A DNA stretch of 64,000 bases from Pleomorphomonas sp. JP5 (lineage in GTDB: Bacteria > Pseudomonadota > Alphaproteobacteria > Rhizobiales > Pleomorphomonadaceae), in assembly GCF_023721815.1 (NCBI RefSeq), contig NZ_JAMDLI010000007.1, forward strand, positions 361,137 to 425,136. The letters run 5' to 3'. Below are positions 35,103-43,919 of this stretch, one piece after another. The position numbers were made by a program, and so were the translations under genes. Under the pieces are notes generated by a model, which did not search any database, was not told the origin of the DNA, and worked only from the letters and a program-made list of their open reading frames with translations. Position 1 is the stretch's first letter; each line of letters starts with the position of its first letter.

Positions 35103-35386
35103 TTGCTGCGACCTTGAAGGGAATCGTATTGCCTTTAATCCTACTAAACAATAACCTCCGAGACTTCAAGCATGCACCTCGCATATGTCGCAAATAGCTC
35201 TTTCTCAGGAAAGACTTCCGACAAGTTTCCATTTACCGAATTCTCTATGAAAATTGTTTCCTGATCGCTCCTGTAATTATATTTACATACACGAATGTAT
35301 GTGGATGACCTTGCCGGATAAATAAAAATTGATCCGCGCCAGTCTCGACACATTTTAAAGTGTCAGCTTGCCATCGGGCGCGGCGG
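35103..35386. other. AT-rich intergenic stretch with two inverted repeats
   Basis: Markedly lower in GC than anything nearby (35141-35345 especially). It contains acatac-acgaat-gtatgt (35285-35302) and gacac-attttaaa-gtgtc (35347-35364). A 69-codon frame on the minus strand (35144-35353) has AT-rich codons and no ribosome site and was not accepted as a gene. Likely regulatory DNA or a relic of acquired sequence. Confidence 0.6.
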
Positions 35387-35414
35387 TTGACCGACAAAAC
35401 GTTATACTATAACG
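35387..35414 (+). promoter_or_regulatory. Zur box overlapping the znu promoter
   Basis: GTTATACTATAAC (35401-35413) is a perfect palindrome around C35407, extended by c/g to 15 bases, and fits the proteobacterial Zur consensus GTTATAnTATAAC. It overlaps a plausible -10 (TATAAC 35408-35413) placed 15 bases from a -35-like TTGACC (35387-35392), so zinc-loaded Zur would block polymerase. The operon downstream encodes znuCB. Confidence 0.85.
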
Positions 35415-35453
35415 GTTCTGACCTTGATTTTTGCCGCCGAGCCCCGGGCCGCC

Positions 35454-35624
35454 ATGCTGCAACACCCCCTTCGTTCCACGCCATTTCCGTCGGCCGACAC
35501 CGGTCGATCCGTCATCATCGCCATACGGCCGTCGGTGTTGCGCTTTGGTCTGGCCGCCCGCCTCGCCGGCGCCGGCATCCTCATCGCCGGCATCTGGGCG
35601 ACGATCGGATGGGTGCTGCGATAA
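35454..35624 (+). CDS. Small single-span membrane protein at head of the Zur-controlled operon
   Basis: 56 residues: polar, His/Arg-containing N-terminal half (MLQHPLRSTPFPSADTGRS), then a hydrophobic segment FGLAARLAGAGILIAGIWAT ending IGWVLR. The stop overlaps the znuC start by one base (TAATG), so the two are coupled, and the Zur box lies 40 bp upstream with nothing else between. No family recognised. Zinc-operon small proteins of this sort could assist the permease or be a leader; this is inference. A TTG at 35424 could extend it by 10 residues. Confidence 0.6.
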   Translation: MLQHPLRSTPFPSADTGRSVIIAIRPSVLRFGLAARLAGAGILIAGIWATIGWVLR

Positions 35625-36400
35625 TGGATTTCACCCGACAGGACCGGCCGACCGGCGGCGCCTCGCTGGCCTTCAGGAACGCCACGATCGGCTATGACCG
35701 TCATCCGGCGCTGCATCATCTCTCCGCCAGCTTTCCGCCCGGCAGCATGACCGCCGTCGTCGGCCCCAATGGCGCCGGCAAGTCCACCCTGCTCAAGGCG
35801 GCGATCGGCCACATCCGCCCGATCGGCGGCGAGGTGGCCATCGGCGGCTGTCGTCGGACCGAGGTCGCCTACCTGCCGCAGCTCAGTGAAATCGATCGGA
35901 CCTTCCCTCTGCCAGTGTTCGACTTCGTGGCAATGGGCCTCTGGCAACGACGCGGCGCCTTCGGCGGCTTCCGCCGCGATGACGACGAGGACGTGGCGCG
36001 CGCGCTGGCCGGCGTCGGCCTCATCGGCTTCGAGCAGCGCCCGCTCGACACGCTGTCCGGCGGCCAGTTGCAGCGGGTGCTCTTCGCCCGCCTTTCCCTC
36101 CAGGACGCGCCGCTGATCCTGCTGGACGAACCGTTCACCGCCGTCGACGACCGCACCATCGGCGAACTGGTGGACCTCATCGCCCGCTGGAACGCCGAGG
36201 GACGTACGGTGGTCGCCGTGCTGCACGACCTCGAACTGGTGCGCCGACGCTTTGAGCGAACGCTGCTGATCGCCCGACGGTTGATCGCCGAGGGCGCCAC
36301 CGCCGACGTCCTGACGGCCGAGAACCTCGCCGCGGCCCGCCACCATATCGAAGCCTGGGACGAAGCCGCCCCCTTCTGCGAGGCAGAGCCCGCCCCATGA
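35624..36400 (+). CDS. znuC: Zinc ABC transporter ATP-binding protein (ZnuC-like)
   Basis: 258 residues. Walker A GPNGAGKST (47-55), signature LSGGQLQRV (144-152), Walker B/Glu LILLDEP (164-170) and switch His in VVAVLHDLEL are all present. The metal-family A-1 subtype is supported by the segment VAYLPQLSEIDRTFPLPVFD (ZnuC/TroB-like) and by the Zur box upstream. With the permease encoded next it would import Zn2+ (possibly Mn2+) across the inner membrane. The substrate-binding protein gene (znuA) is not in the operon or the window. Confidence 0.9.
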   Translation: MDFTRQDRPTGGASLAFRNATIGYDRHPALHHLSASFPPGSMTAVVGPNGAGKSTLLKAAIGHIRPIGGEVAIGGCRRTEVAYLPQLSEIDRTFPLPVFDFVAMGLWQRRGAFGGFRRDDDEDVARALAGVGLIGFEQRPLDTLSGGQLQRVLFARLSLQDAPLILLDEPFTAVDDRTIGELVDLIARWNAEGRTVVAVLHDLELVRRRFERTLLIARRLIAEGATADVLTAENLAAARHHIEAWDEAAPFCEAEPAP

Positions 36401-37266
36401 CCATCGCCGATCTTCTCGCCGCCTTCTCGGACTTCGCCTTCATGCGGCGGGCGCTCGCCGGTTGCCTGGTGCTCTCCGTCGCCGCCGCGCCCGTCGGCGT
36501 GTTCCTGATGCTGCGCCGCCTGTCGCTGACCGGCGACGCCATGGCCCACGCCATCCTGCCGGGCGTCGCCGCCGGCTACCTGCTGGCCGGCCTCAACCTT
36601 TGGGCCATGACGGCGGGCGGCCTCGCCGCGGGCCTCGCCATCGCCCTGATGGCCAGCGCCGTCACCCGCCTGACGCCGCTCAGGGAAGACGCCTCGCTCG
36701 CAACCCTCTACCTCGTATCGCTGGCGCTCGGCGTCATCCTGATCTCGGCGCGCGGTTCGGCGGTCGACGTGATGCACCTGCTGTTCGGCTCGGTGCTGGC
36801 CATCGACGACACCGCGCTCATCTTCATCGGCATCGTCGCCTCGATCACCGTTCTGGCCTTCGCCGTCATGTGGCGACCGCTGGTGCTGGAGTGCGTCGAC
36901 CCCGGCTTCCTGAAGGCGGTTGGCGGGCGCGGCGCGATCATCCACGTCGCTTTCATGCTGGTGATGGTGCTGAACCTCATCGCCGGCTTCCAGGCGCTGG
37001 GTACGCTTCTCTCCGTCGGCCTGATGATGCTGCCGGCCGCCAGCGCCCGCTTCTGGACGCGTTCGCTCGGCGCCATGACGGCGCTGGCCATGGCCTTCGC
37101 GGCGCTGTCGTCGGTCGCCGGCCTCGCCGCGTCCTTCGCCGCCAATCTGCCGTCGGGCCCGGCGATCATCGTCGCCGCCGGCATCCTCTACGCACTGTCC
37201 ATCGCCTTCGGCCCCACCGGCGGCCTGATCGCGCGGCTACGGCCGGCACGCCACCGCACCGGCTGA
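36397..37266 (+). CDS. znuB: Zinc ABC transporter permease (ZnuB-like)
   Basis: 289 residues, about eight to nine transmembrane helices, ABC-3 permease family. Typical segments: FMLRRLSLTGDAMAHAILPG (family motif, near 45-62), HLLFGSVLAIDDTALIFIG and ALGTLLSVGLMMLPAASARF, the last being the conserved coupling-helix/late-TM region. ATG overlaps the znuC stop by 4 bp (ATGA). It forms the channel for the ZnuC ATPase; assignment to zinc rests on the Zur box, since Mn transporters are very similar. Confidence 0.9.
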   Translation: MTIADLLAAFSDFAFMRRALAGCLVLSVAAAPVGVFLMLRRLSLTGDAMAHAILPGVAAGYLLAGLNLWAMTAGGLAAGLAIALMASAVTRLTPLREDASLATLYLVSLALGVILISARGSAVDVMHLLFGSVLAIDDTALIFIGIVASITVLAFAVMWRPLVLECVDPGFLKAVGGRGAIIHVAFMLVMVLNLIAGFQALGTLLSVGLMMLPAASARFWTRSLGAMTALAMAFAALSSVAGLAASFAANLPSGPAIIVAAGILYALSIAFGPTGGLIARLRPARHRTG

Positions 37267-37301
37267 GATCGCTTTCGAACGCATGCGAGGAACAATCGGG
37301 G

Positions 37302-38129
37302 TCAGGACGAGCCCGACTTCGGCGCATCGCCCGACGGCTCACTTCCCTTGGCGAGAGCCGATTCGATGCGCTGGCGGGCAACGGCGTTGCGGGCACGCAG
37401 CAACTTCAGTCGGTTGGCGAGGTCGTCGATGCGCGCCTCGTCGTCGACATCCGTTTCCTCTCCCTTGGCGGGCGGCCTGTCCGTCTGGCGCTCGGTCTTC
37501 GCCCCGAAATCAACGTGAATGACCGGAGCCGGCGATGTGCTGGACACCGTCGGAGACTGAATCAGCGGCGGCGTGTGGGTGAGGTCGGCGATGGTCTCGG
37601 ACAACACGGCGATGCGCGCCTCGGCCTCGACCAGCGCCATCTTCATGTCGGCGGCCAGCGACTCCGCCTCGTCGCGACTCGTCTCCGCCTCCATGGCCCG
37701 GGTGCTGACCTGGCGCTGCAGCTCGCGACGCTCGGCATCGACGCGCGCAACCGCCTCGTGAGCGTAACGGGCGATCGAATGAGCCTCCTCGAGGCGCTTT
37801 TCGTAATCGGCGATGGTCGCTTCGAAAGCCGCCTTCTCCGCCTCGAGCGCCCGGGTCAGGCGGCGATCCTCGGAGCTGCTGAGCTCGGCGCTGGCCACCG
37901 CCCGCCGCGCGATGTCGAGCTCGACCTCGATCCGCGCCATCCGCGCGGCCATCTCAGCCCGGATCGCGTCCTTGGCCGCCGCCATCTCGGCGACCGAACG
38001 GGGCAGCTGCTGATCGAGCCTGCGGCGATAAAGCCGCACGGCGCGCGAGTTGATCGCCGGCATCAGCAGCAACGCGCCGAGCCCCGCCGTCAGCATCCCC
38101 GCCAGAAAGATCAGCACCGTCTCGATCAC
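37302..38129 (-). CDS. Membrane-anchored coiled-coil protein, unknown
   Basis: 275 residues. One N-terminal transmembrane helix (TVLIFLAGMLTAGLGALLLM, ~4-24), a basic patch (RLYRRRLDQQLPRS), then a long charged coiled coil from ~45 to ~185 (IRAEMAARMARIEVELDIAR; KAAFEATIADYEKRLEEAHS), a Pro/Thr/Ser linker and a short C-terminal helix (RIDDLANRLKLLRARNAVAR). I recognise no named family; proteins of this architecture occur widely in Hyphomicrobiales. Topology would place the coiled coil in the cytoplasm. Convergent with znuB. Confidence 0.75.
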   Translation of the reverse strand: MIETVLIFLAGMLTAGLGALLLMPAINSRAVRLYRRRLDQQLPRSVAEMAAAKDAIRAEMAARMARIEVELDIARRAVASAELSSSEDRRLTRALEAEKAAFEATIADYEKRLEEAHSIARYAHEAVARVDAERRELQRQVSTRAMEAETSRDEAESLAADMKMALVEAEARIAVLSETIADLTHTPPLIQSPTVSSTSPAPVIHVDFGAKTERQTDRPPAKGEETDVDDEARIDDLANRLKLLRARNAVARQRIESALAKGSEPSGDAPKSGSS

Positions 38130-38273
38130 GTCATGCCATCCCGCGGCAGATCAGTCCCCGACATTCCACCATTTGTCGCGCATTGGCAACAAAACGGTCA
38201 AGGGCCGACCGACGTCCGCGCCTGTCGGATGAAGAAAAAAGTGGCGGAAGCCGTCCTCGTTGCCACTCAACCG

Positions 38274-38852
38274 TCAGAATGGGTTCCAGGTCGCCTGAGG
38301 CGTGAACTTGAGGTAGCCGACATTGATGCCGAGACGGGCGCCGACGCCGGTGCGCACCGGCACAAGCGTGATGTTGCCCTGGCGAAGCGCCGTGATGCCG
38401 AAGCCGCCGACCAGGTAGGCCGAACCGTTGACGCCGCCAAAGCGCTGATAGATCGACTGAACCGACGGCAGATTGTAGACGAGAATCATGGTCCGGGCGC
38501 CGTCGCCGCCGAAATCGAGACCAAAGGTCGGCCCCTGCCAGTAGACGCGCGTGTTGCCGGCATTGCGGGTGTAGAGGATGCCCTCGCCGTAACGCAGCCC
38601 GCCGAACACGGCGCCCGAGCCTTCCTGACCGAGGATGTATCCGTTGGGCTGTCCGTATTCGGACGCCGCCCGTTCGATCGCCGAGGCGAGGCCGCCCGAC
38701 ATTTCGCCGAAGAACTTGTGGCCGGTGTCGACCAGCTCCGACGACGAGTAGGTCTGCGGGGCCTGCTGGGCGGCGGCGGGCATCACCGCCGAAACAACGA
38801 AGGCCAGCAGAAGGAACGGCAGCGCTTTCAGCACCGACAGACGCAGCGACAT
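38274..38852 (-). CDS. eipA: EipA/DUF1134 envelope integrity protein
   Basis: 192 residues. Signal peptide (LPFLLLAFVVSAVMPAAAQQ) followed by the DUF1134 barrel: SSSELVDTGHKFFGEMSGGL, GQPNGYILGQEGSGAVFGGL, RYGEGILYTRNAG and FGGVNGSAYLVGGFGITAL. Brucella EipA is a periplasmic beta-barrel needed for envelope stress resistance and has been tied to O-polysaccharide and division functions. The start at 38852 has AAGGAGG 6 bases upstream; a longer frame to 38933 does not. In Brucella eipA is CtrA-regulated; TTAACC occurs upstream here at ~38919. Confidence 0.9.
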   Translation of the reverse strand: MSLRLSVLKALPFLLLAFVVSAVMPAAAQQAPQTYSSSELVDTGHKFFGEMSGGLASAIERAASEYGQPNGYILGQEGSGAVFGGLRYGEGILYTRNAGNTRVYWQGPTFGLDFGGDGARTMILVYNLPSVQSIYQRFGGVNGSAYLVGGFGITALRQGNITLVPVRTGVGARLGINVGYLKFTPQATWNPF

Positions 38853-38975
38853 CGGCAATCCTCCTTGTCCCGCCTGCCCTCCGCCCGACATGGCGGGGCT
38901 GCGAGACCTTCCTAATATTAACCTAGCCGACACCCGGTCCTGCCAAGATGAACGCGAGGGACGGCCGGTGGCATC

Positions 38976-39482
38976 ATGAGCATACAGACGAATCAGACAT
39001 CACGGCGGCAAGATTGGGCGAGTTTTTTCGCCCGCGCCATTGTCTTGTCGCTGTTTCTCCTCATCCCCTGCCAGCCGGTAAACGCACTAGACGAAAGGAT
39101 AGTGTTCGATCCCTACACCGGTTTGTCGCTCGGTGGCTATGACCCAGTGGCCTATTTCGTCAGCGGCGCGGCCTTGCAGGGCCTTCCCGACTATGAAGTC
39201 GTCTATGGCGATACTTACTGGCATTTCGCCAGCGAAGCCAATGCCGCCGCCTTCCGCGCCGCACCGGCCGCCTACATTCCCGGTTTCGGCGGCTACGCGC
39301 TGGCGGCCATCACGCGTGGCGTCGCCCAGCCCGGCAATCCGACGCTGTTCGCCGTCCACCGCAATCGCCTCTACCTCTTTGCCTCCGAGGACGAACGACG
39401 GACGTTCCTCGCCAATCCCGACGCCATGATCGCCGCCGCCGCCGCCCGCTGGCCCGAAGTGCTGAAGGTGCTGGCCTACTGA
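38976..39482 (+). CDS. YHS-domain secreted protein
   Basis: 168 residues. N-terminal hydrophobic segment after a basic stretch (FARAIVLSLFLLIPCQPVNA), a likely signal peptide, then a YHS-type domain: GLSLGGYDPVAYFVSGAALQ, GDTYWHFASEANAAAFRAAP, YIPGFGGYALAAITRGVAQP and NRLYLFASEDERRTFLANPD. YHS domains are small, often metal-associated modules (CopZ/TRASH-like); the cysteine of the classical metal site is absent, so metal binding is unproven. Divergent from eipA. Confidence 0.85.
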   Translation: MSIQTNQTSRRQDWASFFARAIVLSLFLLIPCQPVNALDERIVFDPYTGLSLGGYDPVAYFVSGAALQGLPDYEVVYGDTYWHFASEANAAAFRAAPAAYIPGFGGYALAAITRGVAQPGNPTLFAVHRNRLYLFASEDERRTFLANPDAMIAAAAARWPEVLKVLAY

Positions 39483-39718
39483 ACGCACACGGTTTTCGCG
39501 TCTTTTGCCCGACGGTCGGGACAATAACGGGCCGCGTCGGCGCGCCCAGCCGTCGCGAACCGGCCCTTGCTTACGAACATGTCATCGATCTTTGAGGCGT
39601 CAGGCGGATTCCCGCGCTTGTGAGCACCGGCAACGGGCGTTATCCATGACCCCAAACAATCGTCCGATTCGTCGATAGGCCTCGCCCGTCGTCGGCCCTG
39701 AACCCAATGGAACCGCCC

Positions 39719-40390
39719 ATGTCCGACCTGGCCAAGCTGGAAGCCCTGGATTTTGCCGCCCTGCTCTGCTCGCGCGTCTGCCATGACATCATCTCGCCGG
39801 TCGGCGCGATCACCAACGGCCTCGAGGTTCTCGACGAGGAAAACAACGAGGACATGAAGGCCTTCGCCTTCGACCTCATTCGCAAGAGCGCCCGCACCGC
39901 CTCCTCCAAGCTGCAGTTCGCGCGCCTCGCCTTCGGCGCCGCCGGCTCGGTCGGCGCGGAGGTCGATCTCGGCGACGCCGAAACCGTGGCCAAGCGCTAC
40001 ATGGAGAGCGAGAAGGCCGACATCGACTGGCAGGCGACCCGTCGCCTCCTGCCGAAAAACCAGGTCAAGCTGCTTCTCAACCTGCTGCTGATTTCCCTGC
40101 AGGCCGTTCCCCGTGGCGGCCGCGTGGTGGTGCGCGTCGAGGGCGACCTGCCCTTCCCTGTCCAGCGCATCGAGGCGACGGGCGCCGCGTCCCGCATTCC
40201 GCCCCGTGTCGCCGAGCTCCTGGCCGGTGATCTTGGCGACCATGTCGACGCCCACGCCATCCAGCCTTACTACGCCGGAGCACTCGCCCGCGAGGCCGGC
40301 CTCGTCATCGAGATTTCCAAGGACGGCGACACCGTCGTCTTCGAGGCGAAGGCAGCGCAGACCGCCATTCCGGTCGAGCAAACTGAATAA
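39719..40390 (+). CDS. chpT: Histidine phosphotransferase ChpT
   Basis: 223 residues from ATG 39719. ChpT resembles a histidine-kinase DHp plus degenerate catalytic domain and passes phosphate from CckA to CtrA and CpdR. The phospho-acceptor His22 lies in LCSRVCHDIISPVGAITNGL, and the C-terminal half contains the ATPase-like fold without ATP motifs (LPKNQVKLLLNLLLISLQAV). It directly connects to CtrA at 26.6 kb. The start gives the conserved MSDLAKLEALDF; an in-frame ATG 12 bases upstream (39707) is possible. Confidence 0.95.
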   Translation: MSDLAKLEALDFAALLCSRVCHDIISPVGAITNGLEVLDEENNEDMKAFAFDLIRKSARTASSKLQFARLAFGAAGSVGAEVDLGDAETVAKRYMESEKADIDWQATRRLLPKNQVKLLLNLLLISLQAVPRGGRVVVRVEGDLPFPVQRIEATGAASRIPPRVAELLAGDLGDHVDAHAIQPYYAGALAREAGLVIEISKDGDTVVFEAKAAQTAIPVEQTE

Positions 40391-40618
40391 AGCGTAAAGC
40401 GCCTCCACAATTACTGATAGTGCCGACGTCGTCTTGTGCATCATGCCATGTGGTGCGCCTCGACCGACGTCGACATGTGCGTCTCAAAGATACGTTTGAA
40501 CCCGACACTTCAATCAATATTAACAGTTTGACGGGACACTTCCCCCTAATGCGGCTGGTAGAGCGAGCGCCCCAAAAGGATGCGGCGCCTCCGGTTCGGC
40601 CTTCCCTGGGGGTGAAGT

Positions 40619-43384
40619 ATGGACGACCTTTTGCGTGAATTCCTCACCGAGACAAACGAGTCGCTCGATACCGTAGACGTGGAACTGGTGAAGTTCGAGC
40701 AAGAGCCGAACAACGCCCGCATTCTCGACAACATTTTCCGTCTCGTGCACACGATCAAGGGCACCTGCGGGTTCCTGGGCCTGCCGCGCCTCGAAGCGCT
40801 TGCCCATGCCGCCGAGACGCTGATGGGCAAGTTCCGCGAGGGCGCCGCCGTCACGGAAGAGGCCGTGAGCCTCGTCTTGCAGACCATCGACCGCATCAAG
40901 GGCATTCTGGCCGAACTCGAAGCCAACGAGGGCGAAGAGCCCAAGGGCGAAGACCGCGACCTGATCTCTCTGCTGGAAGCCATGTCGATGGCCGAGGCCG
41001 CGCCCCGCAAGGAGCCGCCGAAGAAGGACAAGAAGGAAACCGCCGGAACGCTGGTGGCCCAGGTCCTGGAGCGCGAGCTGCGCCCCGGCGAAGTGTCGCT
41101 CGACGAGCTTGAGCGCGCCTTCCGCGAGACGGAAGTCGAGGTGGACATCGCCGCCGACGAACCGGCCGCCGAGGAAGCGGCCGCGCCTGCTCCCGTCGGC
41201 ATCGACTTTGCCCGCGTCGCCGCCGAGATCGAGGCGCGCATGAAGCAGGCCAATCCGGACGACAAGCAGGGCAAGGCCAAGTCCGCCGAGGACGGCGAGG
41301 CCGAAGCCGAGGCCAAGAGCGAAAAGGGCTCGGTGTCCAGCCAGTCGATCCGCGTCAACGTCGAGACGCTCGAACATCTGATGACCATGGTCTCCGAGCT
41401 GGTGCTGACCCGCAACCAGTTGCTGGAAATCGTCCGTCGTCACGAAGACAGCGAATTCAAGGTGCCCCTGCAGCGCCTTTCCAACGTCACCGCCGAGCTG
41501 CAGGAAGGCGTCATGAAGACGCGCATGCAGCCGATCGGCAACGCCTGGCAGAAGCTGCCGCGCATCGTCCGCGACCTTGCCCAGGAACTGAACAAGCAGA
41601 TCGAGCTCGAGATGGTCGGCGCCGAGACCGAACTCGACCGCCAGGTGCTGGAGCTCATCAAGGACCCGCTCACCCACATGGTCCGCAACTCGGCCGACCA
41701 TGGTCTCGAGCGTCCCGAGGATCGGCGCAAGAGCGGCAAGACCGAGAAGGGCACCATCCGCCTCGCCGCCTACCACGAGGGCGGACACATCATCATCGAG
41801 ATCGCCGACGATGGTCGCGGCCTCAATCTCGATCGCATCAAGCAGAAGATTGTCGAGAATGGCCTCGCCGGTGAAGCCGAACTCGAGAAGATGAGCGAAA
41901 ACCAGATCTACAAGTATATTTTCGCTCCCGGCTTCTCGACCGCCGCCAAGGTGACGTCCGTCTCCGGGCGCGGCGTCGGCATGGACGTCGTCCGCACCAA
42001 CATCGAGACCATCGGTGGCACCGTCGACCTCAAGTCGACGCAGGGCAAGGGCACGACCTTCACCATCAAGATCCCGCTGACGCTGGCCATCGTCTCGACG
42101 CTGATCGTCGAAAGCTGCGGCGACCGCTTCGCCATCCCGCAGCTCTCGGTGGTCGAGCTGGTGCGCGTTCAGAACAACTCCGAACACCGCATCGAGCGCA
42201 TCAAGGACACTCCGGTCCTCCGCCTGCGCAACAAGCTGTTGCCGCTGGTGCCGCTGGCCGGCCTCCTCAAGGTCGACATGTCGGCGGAGAAGAGCGAGGA
42301 CGAGGGCTTCATCGTCGTCATGCAGGTCGGCAACGTCACCTTCGGCCTGGTGGTCGACGGCGTCTTCCACACGGAGGAAATCGTCGTCAAGCCGATGTCG
42401 AAGATGCTTCGCCACATCACCATGTTCTCGGGCAACACCATCCTCGGTGACGGCTCGGTGATCATGATCGTCGATCCCAACGGCGTCGCCAGCGCCATCG
42501 GTACGGCCGTCGCCAGCGACGCGCTCGACAACCACGCCGATGCCGACGCCGCCCGCGGTATCGACAACGACGCCAAGATCTCCATGCTGCTGTTCCGCGC
42601 CGGCTCGCCCGAGCCGAAGGCGGTGCCGCTGTCCCTGGTCACCCGCCTCGAGGAGTTCGAGATCGAGAAGATCGAGCACTCCAACGGCCGCGACCTCGTG
42701 CAGTACCGCGGCTCGCTCATGCCGCTGGTCTACCCGAACTACGACGTGCGCCGCCGCGAGGAAGGCACCCAGCCGATGCTGGTGTTCTCCGACGCCGGCC
42801 GCTCGATGGGCCTCGTCGTCGACGAGATCGTCGACATCGTCGAGGAGTCGCTCGACATCCAGGTCGGCTCCGACGTGCCGGGCGTCCTCGGTTCGGCGGT
42901 GATCAAGGGCAAGGCCACCGAGATCCTCGACATCGGCCACTACCTGCCGCTCGCCTTCGAGGACTGGTTCAAGCGCAAGGAAATCTCGTCGGCCGCGTTG
43001 ACGCGAAAGCTGCTGTTCATCGACGACAGCGCCTTCTTCCGCAACATGCTGGGACCGGTGATGAAGGCGGCCGGCTTCGACGTGACGATCTGCTCGTCGG
43101 CCACGGAGGCCATGCGCCTTCTGGGCGAGGGCGCCGCCTTCGATGTCATCGTCTCCGACATCGAGATGCCGGTGGTCAACGGCTTCGAGTTCGCCGAGAT
43201 GCTGCGTCGCGACGCCCGCTTCCGGCAGACGCCGATCATCGCCCTGTCGGCCCTGTGCACACCGGCCTCGATCGAGCGCGGCCGCCAGTCCGGCTTCGAC
43301 GAGTATGTCGCCAAGTTCGACCGTCCGGGCCTGATCGCCGCCCTCAAGGAAATCACCAGCGCTGACTATGGGATTGCAGCATGA
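40619..43384 (+). CDS. cheA: Hybrid chemotaxis histidine kinase CheA with C-terminal receiver
   Basis: 921 residues. P1 Hpt domain with His44 (LVHTIKGTCGFLGL); a charged Ala/Glu-rich linker (~125-245) with no clear P2; P3 dimerisation helices; P4 kinase with N box (HMVRNSADHGLE), G1 (IADDGRGLNLD) and G2 (VSGRGVGMDVVRTN); a P5 CheW-like domain (~495-625); a second CheW-like domain (~635-790, DLVQYRGSLMPLVYP, MGLVVDEIVDIVEE); and a receiver domain (~795-921) with Asp-Asp after LLFI and acceptor Asp in VSDIEMPVVNG. First gene of an operon cheA-W-Y-B-R with 4-bp overlap to cheW. Confidence 0.97.
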   Translation: MDDLLREFLTETNESLDTVDVELVKFEQEPNNARILDNIFRLVHTIKGTCGFLGLPRLEALAHAAETLMGKFREGAAVTEEAVSLVLQTIDRIKGILAELEANEGEEPKGEDRDLISLLEAMSMAEAAPRKEPPKKDKKETAGTLVAQVLERELRPGEVSLDELERAFRETEVEVDIAADEPAAEEAAAPAPVGIDFARVAAEIEARMKQANPDDKQGKAKSAEDGEAEAEAKSEKGSVSSQSIRVNVETLEHLMTMVSELVLTRNQLLEIVRRHEDSEFKVPLQRLSNVTAELQEGVMKTRMQPIGNAWQKLPRIVRDLAQELNKQIELEMVGAETELDRQVLELIKDPLTHMVRNSADHGLERPEDRRKSGKTEKGTIRLAAYHEGGHIIIEIADDGRGLNLDRIKQKIVENGLAGEAELEKMSENQIYKYIFAPGFSTAAKVTSVSGRGVGMDVVRTNIETIGGTVDLKSTQGKGTTFTIKIPLTLAIVSTLIVESCGDRFAIPQLSVVELVRVQNNSEHRIERIKDTPVLRLRNKLLPLVPLAGLLKVDMSAEKSEDEGFIVVMQVGNVTFGLVVDGVFHTEEIVVKPMSKMLRHITMFSGNTILGDGSVIMIVDPNGVASAIGTAVASDALDNHADADAARGIDNDAKISMLLFRAGSPEPKAVPLSLVTRLEEFEIEKIEHSNGRDLVQYRGSLMPLVYPNYDVRRREEGTQPMLVFSDAGRSMGLVVDEIVDIVEESLDIQVGSDVPGVLGSAVIKGKATEILDIGHYLPLAFEDWFKRKEISSAALTRKLLFIDDSAFFRNMLGPVMKAAGFDVTICSSATEAMRLLGEGAAFDVIVSDIEMPVVNGFEFAEMLRRDARFRQTPIIALSALCTPASIERGRQSGFDEYVAKFDRPGLIAALKEITSADYGIAA

Positions 43385-43872
43385 CCGCCACCAGCCACAC
43401 CCCGGGCGCTGCCGCCAACGACAGCCACTCCGGCCAGATCCAGTACGTGACCGTGTTCATCGGCGGCCAGCTGTTCGGCCTGCCCATCCACAAGGTGCAT
43501 GACGTCTTCGTGCCCGAGAGCATGACGCGCGTGCCGCTGTCGGCGCCGGAAGTCGCCGGCGTGCTCAACCTTCGCGGTCGCATCGTGACGGCGATCAACA
43601 TGCGCCGCCGCCTGGGTCTGCCCCAGCGCGAAGGCAACCACGGCATCATGGCCGTCGGCATCGAGTATCGGGGCGAGTCCTACGGCCTCATCATCGACGA
43701 GGTCGGCGAAGTGCTCAACCTCGATGCGGCCGGCCGCGAGACCAACCCGGCCAACCTTGACCCTCGCTGGGCCGAGATTTCCGGCGGTGTCCATCGCCTC
43801 TCGGGGCAGCTGATGGTCATCCTGGATGTCGAGCGCGTGCTTGGCCGCATGCAGGGCGACATGGCCGCCTGA
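43381..43872 (+). CDS. cheW: Chemotaxis adaptor CheW
   Basis: 163 residues. The whole protein is a CheW domain: VTVFIGGQLFGLPIHKVHDV, GVLNLRGRIVTAINMRRRLG and YGLIIDEVGEVLNLDA. It bridges CheA and chemoreceptors such as the globin-like MCP at 376-1743. The start overlaps the cheA stop (ATGA). The N-terminal ~20 residues are a flexible leader. Confidence 0.95.
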   Translation: MTATSHTPGAAANDSHSGQIQYVTVFIGGQLFGLPIHKVHDVFVPESMTRVPLSAPEVAGVLNLRGRIVTAINMRRRLGLPQREGNHGIMAVGIEYRGESYGLIIDEVGEVLNLDAAGRETNPANLDPRWAEISGGVHRLSGQLMVILDVERVLGRMQGDMAA

Positions 43873-43919
43873 CGTGACGACGCAAGAAAGCCGGCTTCCC
43901 CGCCGTGAGGAGTGAAACA

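Noticed and set aside
35144..35353. 69-codon minus-strand frame in the AT-rich stretch
   Set aside because: No ribosome site, AT-rich codons unlike the genome and no recognisable product; kept only as part of the intergenic description.
40520..42940. 806-codon minus-strand frame opposite cheA
   Set aside because: Asp/His/Leu-rich shadow; cheA is complete with all kinase motifs.
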